From a candidate division KSB1 bacterium (GTDB lineage: Bacteria > Zhuqueibacterota > Zhuqueibacteria > Thermofontimicrobiales > Thermofontimicrobiaceae): DNA of 64,000 nt. Within the stretch, counting starts at the first letter, position 1; each line of letters starts with the position of its first letter. Where the stretch lies: positions 179,619 through 243,618 of the forward strand of contig JAPDPQ010000005.1 of assembly GCA_034506395.1 (NCBI GenBank). Reading direction: 5' to 3'. The notes beneath the pieces are model-generated. The model did not search any database. It saw nothing but the letters and a program-made list of their open reading frames with translations, and was not told the origin of the DNA. Below, piece by piece: positions 52,898 through 62,100 of this stretch. A program made the translations under genes and the position numbers.

Positions 52898-55450
52898 TTA
52901 TCGCTGATAGCGAAATTCATATCGAACCCAAAAGATTCGATCCTGAAAATGGCCTGTTATTTTATCATCAAAATCAATAAAGGACATGTCCAACAGCAGC
53001 GCATGTTGATGATTCGGGCGATATTCAGCCCCAATCGTCAGCGCATTTCGCTGGTGATCTGTATAGTCCGAGCTGATCGGTCGCGGCAGCGGATTACCCA
53101 GACTGTCTTGATCCATCGTGACGGTCCCCACGGCTGAAGTTGTATTCCAGCCAGCCTGCAAGCTGAGCCGGCGATCGAGTAGCTTATAATCTGCCGCGAT
53201 ACCGAACATTCGATATTTGAAATCAGACAAACCTGCACCAGCGCTGTTCTGGTTCGTTGCATAGCTGATGACGGTCGTCAGCGGGATCTGATAATTGGTT
53301 CGCCACGACAACATCTGAATGTCATTGGCCATCGTATTTCCCAAACGATTGAAACCATCCGATCGATCGGCTGTGATGTAGCTAAGGGAAATATTATGAT
53401 TCACCCCCAGCAGTGGCAGATCATAAGCCACCTGCAAAGAGATGTCTCGATTTTGGTAGTTGATGGCACGAGTTGTGATCGTGGTATCCAATCCGTTATC
53501 GCGAGACAAATTTTTCCAATTGAGCATCAGTTTGGGCAAGTACTTTGCCCTCGGATACACGGAAATGCCAATATTCATTCCCGACAGTTCGGTAGGAGCT
53601 GTGGAAGGCTCGCCGTCATCTTGATAAGAGCGTCCCTCTTGATATTTCTCATAGCCCAAATTGAGAAAAACCTGATTCCGATAGAGGCGAATGCGATCGT
53701 AAATCGAAAAGCCCTGGATATCTTTTCGGATATAATTATTGGCCAAGGCATAGAACTCGGCACCAACCGATTTATAAACCGCATAAATGTTTTGACCAAA
53801 ATAATTGAATTTAAAACTGGCCTGATATGCTAATGAAGTTAGCTGCGACGGATCTAATGGAATCAATGAAGTATTGAGCACAAAATATTGCTCAAATTGG
53901 GATGGATCGAATGGGATCTCTCCGAAGGCAGAATCCAAGTCTGCCTGAGACATGGCACCTTCGGAAATGTCATTGGCAAGCAAGCTGAACGCAGCACTGG
54001 CTTTGAGCTCGATGCGATGATTGTCAAACGCCAGCAGCAGATCCGGGCCGAAAACGATATTATCCTTCGGTTGGGTCGAATATCGGACGGATTGAGGGTC
54101 ATCCTTGACCTTGACCAAGTTCAGCCCCAATTGAAAATACTTGCCCCCACCGAAACTGGGCCGAATAGCCAGCACCCTCCGATCATAAGTCCCATAACGG
54201 TAAATGCCAGTTGTCGAGCGCACGGTATCCCCGCTCACCGGATGGATCCATCGCGTGGAGTCGCTTGCGATGGCGATCATCGGCTGACCTTCGATCGGCC
54301 GCTCAAGTTGGCCCTGGGCAAACTCCACATTCAAAAGTCCCAGCTTCAAATAGGCTTCGATCCCACGAACACGGCTGCCCCAGAGCATTAGCTCATTGAA
54401 CCGAGGCGTGGTATCCCCAAATTTTACACCGATCCAGGGAGTCCCAGCCTCAAGGAGCAATCGGTTTCTGGGCTGAAATCTTGGATTCTCTCGGGAGGTA
54501 TAATAGACCATTCCCCGATACTCAATTGGACCGAATTTGCCCTGAATATTACCCCCAATATTCTGATTGGACAGGGTACTATCGCTAATATGCTCGTTTT
54601 TCCATTCAGCGTAGATCCGACCGCTAAAGTTTGAACGCTGCTTTCGATTTTGGAATGGGTCTCTCGTTGAGTAAACAGAAAACTGCCATTCTTTACTATC
54701 CAGCGGTTTGCCCTTCTTATCTTTTGTCGTGATCTTCACCCGATGAATTCCAGCGCCCAAATTTTTGGGTACAAAGGAAACGATATTCGAGGTGATTTCA
54801 GCAAGGCTGGTGACTGGCTGATCATCCAAGTAAATTCTAACAGATTTCAGACTCAACATTTTTGTATTTCCAACAAACGATGCCGCAATGACCACTTCAT
54901 TACTGGCAAGTGTCTCATTTGGTTCGGGACTGAGAATGATGATTTGAAACTCATCGCTCCTAGTTGGCGAAGCGTCAGGAGGTTTCTGGGATTTGGGAAT
55001 GGTTTCTTTAGTCGGCTGCTGACCAATAGAAGTTACCTTCGGATTAACAATAATCTCGTAAGGGGCATAATAAGGATTGGACGCCGGGCTGGTAACCATC
55101 GCTTGATTGCGCAACACTGCCATAATGAAGTATTCGATCGCGGGCGACTTCACTTCGGAGCCGGGGATCTCACCGAAAAAACCGTTGGCTTGCTCAACCA
55201 TCTCCTCATGCTGAAAATTGGACTGGCCTTTCTGTCGATAATAGAGCCGAAAGTATTGAACTTGAATATTTGGGTCTTCCAGCCGCGCCTCAATCCTCAC
55301 AGCCTCCCCTTCAACCGCTGTCTTCTCTGGAAAATGGACGATCCCCCTCACACTCTGTGCCTGCGCTACCTGAAGTGGACCGTATCCTCCCAAAAATATG
55401 ATGAAATTGACAAAAATAATCAAACAGAACTGCCCGCTTCCGACTTTCAT
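52898..55450 (-). CDS. Predicted outer-membrane barrel protein with Ig-like domains
   Basis: An 850-residue exported protein. The signal ends near VAQAQ (residue 32). Residues about 35-140 and 165-270 are Ig-like beta domains (FPEKTAVEGEAVRIEARLED and IILSPEPNETLASNEVVIAASF). From about 280 onward, amphipathic beta strands alternate with short turns (for example GRIYAEWKNEHI, LLNVEFAQGQLER, YFQLGLNLVKVKDD) and end in FWVRYEFRYQR, like an outer-membrane barrel. I do not recognise a named family. The gene begins 18 bases after the FecR gene, so the two are one transcript. Confidence 0.8.
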   Translation of the reverse strand: MKVGSGQFCLIIFVNFIIFLGGYGPLQVAQAQSVRGIVHFPEKTAVEGEAVRIEARLEDPNIQVQYFRLYYRQKGQSNFQHEEMVEQANGFFGEIPGSEVKSPAIEYFIMAVLRNQAMVTSPASNPYYAPYEIIVNPKVTSIGQQPTKETIPKSQKPPDASPTRSDEFQIIILSPEPNETLASNEVVIAASFVGNTKMLSLKSVRIYLDDQPVTSLAEITSNIVSFVPKNLGAGIHRVKITTKDKKGKPLDSKEWQFSVYSTRDPFQNRKQRSNFSGRIYAEWKNEHISDSTLSNQNIGGNIQGKFGPIEYRGMVYYTSRENPRFQPRNRLLLEAGTPWIGVKFGDTTPRFNELMLWGSRVRGIEAYLKLGLLNVEFAQGQLERPIEGQPMIAIASDSTRWIHPVSGDTVRSTTGIYRYGTYDRRVLAIRPSFGGGKYFQLGLNLVKVKDDPQSVRYSTQPKDNIVFGPDLLLAFDNHRIELKASAAFSLLANDISEGAMSQADLDSAFGEIPFDPSQFEQYFVLNTSLIPLDPSQLTSLAYQASFKFNYFGQNIYAVYKSVGAEFYALANNYIRKDIQGFSIYDRIRLYRNQVFLNLGYEKYQEGRSYQDDGEPSTAPTELSGMNIGISVYPRAKYLPKLMLNWKNLSRDNGLDTTITTRAINYQNRDISLQVAYDLPLLGVNHNISLSYITADRSDGFNRLGNTMANDIQMLSWRTNYQIPLTTVISYATNQNSAGAGLSDFKYRMFGIAADYKLLDRRLSLQAGWNTTSAVGTVTMDQDSLGNPLPRPISSDYTDHQRNALTIGAEYRPNHQHALLLDMSFIDFDDKITGHFQDRIFWVRYEFRYQR

Positions 55451-55468
55451 AATCTCTCCAAGAACCCA

Positions 55469-56179
55469 TTAATGATAGATCAGTTTCAGATGCTTTTTAT
55501 TGCCATTGCTGTCCTGAAACTCGAACAACAGCTCGTTTCCATCCCGATTTTCTTTCGCCCAATTTAATACAGAATTGGGATCAGTATTGAATGCAACTGG
55601 AGCACCATTTTTGGTCAATTTTCCGGTTTGTCCCGCCTGAATCAAAATTTCACCCAATTTGTTCAGCAGTTGCACAATCCCTTCCACGACGATGATCTGT
55701 GTATTCCCCTCTGCATCAACAATTCCATAAAATTCGGTTCCTTTCACCGCTGCCACGCCCGAAGGCGTCTCCACGAGCAATTTACTCTGTTGATTCGTGG
55801 CTTTGACCCAAAATTCTCCAAGGGTGCAAATGATTCGTTTGGAGATGGACTGTTCGATTCGCTTTCCCCGAATCGCCAATGAAGAATTGTCCCGCACCTT
55901 GATCAGGCTTTTGTCATCTGTGAACATCACCGCAGCCAGTGAATTTTCGGCTGTCTTTAACATGTCCCCAGAATCAAGTCGCGTTCCGACCCGGCCATCG
56001 CGCCAGTCCTTGCTTTTTTCTTTCCGCAACTTCACCTCGCCTTTTGATTTCAAAATAATGGCAATATCCTTGCTGGTCTGCGTCCAACCAGGCGCAGTCC
56101 AACCGATGATGAATAGCCCGATAATCAAAATGAAATAATTCAAATACCTCATTGTGGTCACGTCCCTGTTGCAGTTCAA
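55469..56179 (-). CDS. FecR-domain protein
   Basis: A 236-residue exported protein. The signal peptide (residues about 8-31) is followed by a FecR domain: ILKSKGEVKLRKEKSKDWRDG, GTRLDSGDMLKTAENSLAAVMF, SLIKVRDNSSLAI, and VETPSGVAAVKGTEFYGIVD. FecR domains sense or scaffold in the periplasm, often near signalling proteins; here no sigma factor or TonB receptor is present, unlike classical FecIRA. It lies 18 bases before the barrel gene and upstream of the CHASE2 cyclase. FecR and CHASE2-cyclase genes are known neighbours in many bacteria. Confidence 0.88.
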   Translation of the reverse strand: MNCNRDVTTMRYLNYFILIIGLFIIGWTAPGWTQTSKDIAIILKSKGEVKLRKEKSKDWRDGRVGTRLDSGDMLKTAENSLAAVMFTDDKSLIKVRDNSSLAIRGKRIEQSISKRIICTLGEFWVKATNQQSKLLVETPSGVAAVKGTEFYGIVDAEGNTQIIVVEGIVQLLNKLGEILIQAGQTGKLTKNGAPVAFNTDPNSVLNWAKENRDGNELLFEFQDSNGNKKHLKLIYH

Positions 56180-56332
56180 AAATTCGAATGATCTCTAAAA
56201 AATTTGTCGCGCTAATTACGTCAAAAAACAAACGCGCAACCGAATACCCATCGCAGCCTAAATAAAAAAATCCGTTTAAAACCTTGAATTGGCTGTTCCT
56301 CGAGAAAGATTGTTTCTGCAGACCAAAACCAG

Positions 56333-57439
56333 CTATTCGATCGCTACTCGTTCGATGACAATTTTATTATTCAGGATCTGCTGCAGAATTGCCATCAATT
56401 CCTCTTGTGGTAGGTTTTGTCCATTTTTCAGCATTACACCGGTAAAACTATAACCGTCAAGATCGCCGCCATTTCCGAACAACGCTGCTAACCTGGAATC
56501 CCCAAGGATCGATAATAGCAAACCGAGCAACTGTTGATGCTGCATCGTCCCGGCGCCATTTGCCAAATCGGCGATTTTAAATCCCCAGATTTCGCTCTCC
56601 AGTTCTACAGGGCCGCTGGTCGATTCTGTGATGGCGACGATTTGCCAATAATATGTTTTTCCGGGTTCCAATGGCCATGTGCCAGAAGCCGGGTATTGAA
56701 AAAATGTTCGCCGATCAATCAATTGCTGCAATCTCGGCTCATTATTCATGACATCTTGAGGGGAATTGTTAAAAGGAAGCTTTTCACATACCGTGAGACG
56801 AAATCGTTCCGCCGTGGAATGCCATTGAAAGAACGGTAACGTTGTGTATAAATCCATTAATTCGCCACCTTCCACTGGCTGTCCTGGCGAGATCAAATCT
56901 AGGGTCGTCGAAATCTGAATCCGAATGATCTCTTCATCGAATATCGCGCGTTGGGCAATGCTATTTTTCTCATATTCCACTTCGACAAAAAAGTGATACT
57001 CTCCCGAAGGTAATTTCCCCTGCGCTAATATGGTATTCAGCAGATCGTCTGCTGCATCCCCAATATCGTAATTTTCAATCGAATATTGTTGGCCTTCCCT
57101 CAAAATGTTTTGACTGGTCAAATAGATCTGACCTGGAAATGGGGCAATGCTAAATGGATCAGTTCTTCCATCGATCAAAGTTTCGTTATCGCGTCGTATG
57201 CCAAAACGAAGCACCAATTGCTTGGGTACAGCGAAATAATTTTTAATCGTAATCGCGAACAAAAGCGGCGCCTGATTCAGATTGGTCAAATTCAAATCGT
57301 TTAAAAAGAAAATGCCATTATCGGGAATAAACAGTTCCAGATCGACTGTGACTGTATCCGATTGAGCTGACGTCGACGAGGGAATTAGAGTCATGAACAA
57401 AAAGACGATCGGTATCCAACAGCGCAATTTAATTATCAT
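56333..57439 (-). CDS. Secreted protein of unknown function
   Basis: A 368-residue exported protein with a signal ending near STSAQ (residue 26). The first half reads as a beta-rich domain (VTVDLELFIPDNGIFFLNDLNL), the middle holds a fibronectin type III-like stretch (LPFFQWHSTAERFRLTVCEK, PGKTYYWQIVAI), and the C-terminal 60 residues are helical (LLGLLLSILGDSRLAALFG, EELMAILQQILNN). The family is not recognised. It is the first gene of the leftward envelope group, with AAAGGTGAAA before the ATG. A possible promoter lies just upstream (TTGACA on the minus strand near 57475). Confidence 0.75.
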   Translation of the reverse strand: MIIKLRCWIPIVFLFMTLIPSSTSAQSDTVTVDLELFIPDNGIFFLNDLNLTNLNQAPLLFAITIKNYFAVPKQLVLRFGIRRDNETLIDGRTDPFSIAPFPGQIYLTSQNILREGQQYSIENYDIGDAADDLLNTILAQGKLPSGEYHFFVEVEYEKNSIAQRAIFDEEIIRIQISTTLDLISPGQPVEGGELMDLYTTLPFFQWHSTAERFRLTVCEKLPFNNSPQDVMNNEPRLQQLIDRRTFFQYPASGTWPLEPGKTYYWQIVAITESTSGPVELESEIWGFKIADLANGAGTMQHQQLLGLLLSILGDSRLAALFGNGGDLDGYSFTGVMLKNGQNLPQEELMAILQQILNNKIVIERVAIE

Positions 57440-57905
57440 AATTTCACCTTTTGCTTATTCAAGGATAAATGATTATTGTCAAATTGTTAACTCTATCCAG
57501 TCTGCAAGGTAAATGCCAATAGCATGATAGATTGCGGTTGTTAGGATAATTTAATTAGGTCTGTATATTTTAAGCGCTCAGATGAATGGGAGATAATCGA
57601 ATGAAAAATTGGGGATATACAACTTGCTAATTCATGAGTTGATTGGCAAATTTGTAAGCTGGTTTGCTGGAGCAAACATCTCCTTTGATAACCAAGTTTG
57701 TTATAACCTGATGCATTGTTTCACCTGAACACAAGAAATTTTGAATCAAAATGAACTGACCTGCGTATAGAACCCTGAGCAAAAAATTCTGATCCGTAGC
57801 TTGAAAATGGTGTATTAGCTGGGCGAAAAAACAGAATCTTTGCACCGACCATAGTAAGCCATCTGTAATTTGCAACGTAGGAAATGGGCATCATTCTGAT
57901 AATTT
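57440..57905. other. Divergent intergenic region, 466 bp
   Basis: AT-rich spacer between the secreted protein gene (minus) and the ATP-binding regulator (plus). It should hold promoters for both. No RNA gene or repeat was recognised. Confidence 0.5.
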
Positions 57906-58406
57906 ATGAGAAATTTGATAAAAGAGCTTTATGACAAAACCCTGATCAATCATCATGCAGACGATCTCGACCAATCTCGGCCCGAGAGGACATTTCATTT
58001 TAAAATACGGAGTGTCACTGATCAGATCACCAAAACTATTCAGCAGTTCGATGCTTTGCTCGAAAATCATCATTGTTGCTCCGCTCGAACCAAAGGGGAG
58101 CTATCCACCGCCCTTTCTGAAGCACTGGCCAATGCGATCGTTCATGGCAACAAAATTAACCCCGAGCTATTCGTAGATTTGAAAATCCAATTCTTTTCAG
58201 ATCAAATTATTTTATCGGTCAAGGATAAAGGCGATGGCTTCGACTATCAGCAGCTCCCTGACCCATTGAGTCCAGAGAACATCAAAAAGCCCAGCGGCCG
58301 CGGTGTGTACTTAATGTCCATGTTAGTGGATAAGGTCAATTTTCGGCAGCATGAAGATGGGATGGAGGTAGAATTAGTCAAATATCTCACCGATAAAGAT
58401 AAATAG
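57906..58406 (+). CDS. Anti-sigma-factor-type serine kinase/ATP-binding protein
   Basis: A 166-residue GHKL ATPase of the RsbW/SpoIIAB type. The N box is ALSEALANAIVHGNKIN, the G1 box is VKDKGDGFDYQQL, and the G2 box is SGRGVYLMSMLVD. Such proteins bind and phosphorylate anti-sigma antagonists or act as partner-switch regulators. No STAS antagonist or sigma factor gene is adjacent, so its target is unknown. The start is ATG 57906; the ribosome binding site is weak. Confidence 0.88.
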   Translation: MRNLIKELYDKTLINHHADDLDQSRPERTFHFKIRSVTDQITKTIQQFDALLENHHCCSARTKGELSTALSEALANAIVHGNKINPELFVDLKIQFFSDQIILSVKDKGDGFDYQQLPDPLSPENIKKPSGRGVYLMSMLVDKVNFRQHEDGMEVELVKYLTDKDK

Positions 58407-59184
58407 CAGGCGCGGGATTCGGCATTTTTTTCGATCCGAAATCATCTTTAAGAGGATCACGATTTATCAGCAAGCGAATCAAGATATACAGAACCCTAAT
58501 CTATTGCACTCGATTTCAAATTTAGCTTCAAAATATGTTCGGAGCTTGCGACATCTGTTGCAAGCGGAATTTGAAACAGTCTTTATGCTCATAAGGCGAG
58601 GCAATGTTGATTTCATCTTGTATCCAACTTTTTGCTGCTTGTGAAGATCCGCGTTGCAAAATCGTTGACTTGAGCTCGGGCTCCAGCCGGAATCGATACT
58701 CCCACCGCGCCCATTTTTGTGCTGTTATCATTCAACGATTGCCATTATCAGTTTTTGTCCATTTCAATTTCTGATTGGTCGATTTTCATCAGTGTCTCAT
58801 GATAAAGAAAATTTTTTAACAGTTAAAGGCTCCCTGATTTAATCAATCCCTCGTTTCTTTGGCAGACCAACAGTGTCCTCCAAATTATGCTTGCATTAAC
58901 ATCATCGCTGGTTGCAAATATGAGAAAATCACAATCACCACTCCCAGGGCTGCTGGATTTGCATGTGCGAAATTTAGCTGCTGGCAATTTCTTCATTTTG
59001 GATAATTTTCATCGATTCCTGAATAAGCTCATTTGGTAATGATCGCTGAACAAAAATCCGCATTATTAGGAAACTCGAATGTCCTCTGCGGCGTTAATTG
59101 GACTTCATTCAAAGAGATGTTTTGATTGCAAGTTTGCCGAATAATTGATATATTGGATGAAAACAATTTTCGGAGGGACTGCAA
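58407..59184 (+). other. Long intergenic region, 778 bp
   Basis: Spacer between the ATP-binding regulator and the giant activase gene. The last part holds the activase promoter and the GGAGGG ribosome binding site. A 67-codon minus-strand frame at 58528-58731 exists but shows no known motif. I see no RNA structure that I can name. Confidence 0.5.
59126..59154 (+). promoter_or_regulatory. Predicted promoter of the giant activase gene
   Basis: TTGCAA at 59126-59131, a 17-base spacer, then TATATT at 59149-59154, 30 bases before the ATG at 59185. Confidence 0.5.
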
Positions 59185-62100
59185 ATGCCAGCTAAAAAGA
59201 ACGAGCGTTACTATTTGGGAATCGATGTCGGTTCGGTGTCTCTGGGTTATGCGGTATTAGATCAAGATCGGCAAATTCACCAAAGCGGCTATCTGTTCCA
59301 TCGGGGAAATATTTATGCTGCGTTGGAGTCCTGTCTCGCACAGCTTGACTTGAGCAACATTTGCCAGATCGCCTTTAATCACCGAGCGGTGGATTTCTTT
59401 GCCAATGGGTTGGGAGTGAACGATCAGGTGGCTGTCATTGAGGGGGTGAAATTTTTGGTCAACGATGTGGGCAGTATTTTCACCGTTGGCGGCGAGACCT
59501 TTGGGCTGATTTTGCTGGATGAGCAGGGGCATTATCAGAAATTTATTTCTAATTCTTCCTGCGCGGCTGGCACAGGAGCGTTTTTGGATCAGCAGGCAGG
59601 ACGGTTGGGGCTTTCGGGCAGTGCGGAGCTAAGTCAGTTGGCAGAGACTTTCTCGGGCGAACCACCGAAAATCGCAACTCGCTGTGCCGTATTTGCCAAA
59701 ACCGATCTCATTCATTGTCAACAACAAGGATATTCGGTCTCCGCGATCGCGGCTGGATTGTGCAAAGGCCTCGCCCACAACATCACAGACACCCTTATCA
59801 AAGGGATCGAATTGCGCTCGCCAGTGGTCGTTGTCGGCGGCGTGGCAAAAAACAAAAAAGTAATCGAATATATCTCAGAAATTATCGGTCGACCGATTTC
59901 GATTCCAGAACATGCCGAGCTGGCTGGAGCGATCGGCTGTGCGCTGACTGCTCAGCAAAAACAGCGTCAAGATTCTGAATGTTCTGGTTTCGCTGAGCAT
60001 CCCAACATCATTTTAAAGCAACAGTCTCAAGAAAAGCATTACTTTTTCCCACCTTTGAAATCTGAGCTATCGGTCTTTCCCAATTTTGATGACCATTCGC
60101 ATTATCTATCGGATAGTGTCGAGGTGGATATTTATCATCTTCCAAACCAATCCGGGGTGGTTCCAATTTTTATGGGCATTGACATCGGCTCAACCAGCAC
60201 CAAGGCCATTGTTATGCACGCACAAGAAGAGGAGCACAACATACTGCTTGGCTTATACACTCGGACCATGGGACAGCCCATCAAAGCCACCCAGGCGTTG
60301 CTGCGCGCGCTCCGAGAGATTGAACAGAAATATGATATCCAATTTGAATTTTGTGGCGTAGGTACTACGGGCTCAGGCCGAAAGTTTATTGCTAAGGTGC
60401 TAAATGCGGACTTGGTCATTGATGAAATTACAGCCCATGCCCGTGCGGCTTATGCCCTTAATCCTCAGGTCGATACCATCATCGAAATTGGGGGGCAGGA
60501 TTCCAAATTCACAGTGTTGAAAAATGGCCAGGTCACTTTCTCGGTGATGAATTACGTCTGCGCCGCGGGCACCGGCAGCTTCATCGAGGAACAAGCGAAA
60601 AGACTCAATGTACCGCTCAGCGACTATTCGAAACTGGCTGTTGGAACAGCTTCACCGCTCACCAGCGATCGATGCACCGTATTCATGGAGCGCGATTTGA
60701 ACCATTTGATGAGCCAAGGCTATTCCAAATCCGAGCTATTAGCCGCCGTATTGCATTCGGTTCGGGACAATTATCTCTCCAAAGTGGCCCATTTGAACAA
60801 AATTGGTAACGTCATCTGTTTTCAGGGTGCGACCGCCAAAAATCATGCCCTGGTCATGGCCTTCGAGCAAAAACTGAAGAAGCCGATTTTCGTATCGAAA
60901 TACTGCCATTTGACTGGAGCATTAGGCGTCTGTTTGATCATGAAAGAGGAGCTCAAATCTAATGGTTCAGCTTTGACCCCAAAAAGCTCCCCCGAATCCA
61001 ATTCAACACTGGAAATGCGCTCTGAACAGCTTCCTCAACAAGCATTGGCGCAAGCTCCGGTCCAGGCGAATTTTGAGAGGCGAGTGGCAGATGTTCAAGT
61101 CGCTTCCCAGTGCCTTCCGAAATCGAAATTCCGCGGCATCGAATTTTATAAAGAATCCCCAGAAGTGATTAATGAAATCTGCGATGGCTGTAAGAACCAT
61201 TGCAAGTTGGTGCGCATTCACATGGCCGATGAGGACATTGTATGGGGCTATCTGTGCGGTCGCGATGAGTCCAGTGATGGATTTATTCCCCGTCAGAAAT
61301 CCCGATTTGATCTATTGAGCCAACGTCGGCGCATTTTAAACCCAGCACCCGCATTGCGCCAGCTCAATCCCGAAATAGCGGAAAAGAAATTGACCAATCT
61401 CTTGGAGGAATTAAAGAGAATTAATCTCTCGGATTCGCTGGAAAAAATTAAACAAATCGATCTGGATTTATTGCAAGACAAGCTGAAAGATCTGAATTTG
61501 AATGCTTTGCTGGACAAGTTGAAACAGCTCAATTTGAATATCCCATTGGGTAAATTAAAGCAATTGATCGATCTCAACCTGCTTTCATTGCGGCATCGGA
61601 TCTTTACGCTTCAGCAAGAGGATATTCAGCCGACCAAGGCCAAAAATGAGATCACCATCGGCATTCCGAATACGCTTTATGTGATTGAATATGCCCCGTT
61701 CTGGGAATTATTCTTTAAAAAATTGGGCTACACGGTCAAATTATCCATGGCTCGCTCTGAATTTTTGGAGAATGGGAAAGAGATTGCTGGGGCGGAGTTC
61801 TGCGCGCCGTTATGTTACTGGCACGGCCACGTCAAACAGCTCAGTGAGTCCGTGGATTATCTATTTCTGCCGCACAGCTTCGAGGGTGGCGATCCCAGCA
61901 ATCCAAAGTTCTATTGCTACTATTCCAACTACGCCGTTGCGCTGGTACAAAATATTGAAGCGCTGCAATTGAAAGATCGCTGCATTGCGCCCATCATCGA
62001 TTTTTCGCGACCAGCGATCTATAACGTCCAGCAGCTTTACGAAAGCCTTCCCGCAGCGCTGAAATTGATTCAGACACCCACTGAAATTCAAAAAGCTTAC

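Noticed and set aside
57627..57875. An 82-codon minus-strand frame upstream of the ATP-binding regulator
   Set aside because: No motif, poor codon pattern, and it covers the likely promoter region of the flanking genes.
58528..58731. A 67-codon minus-strand frame in the spacer before the activase gene
   Set aside because: No ribosome binding site or known motif. Not clearly above chance for a 778-base spacer.
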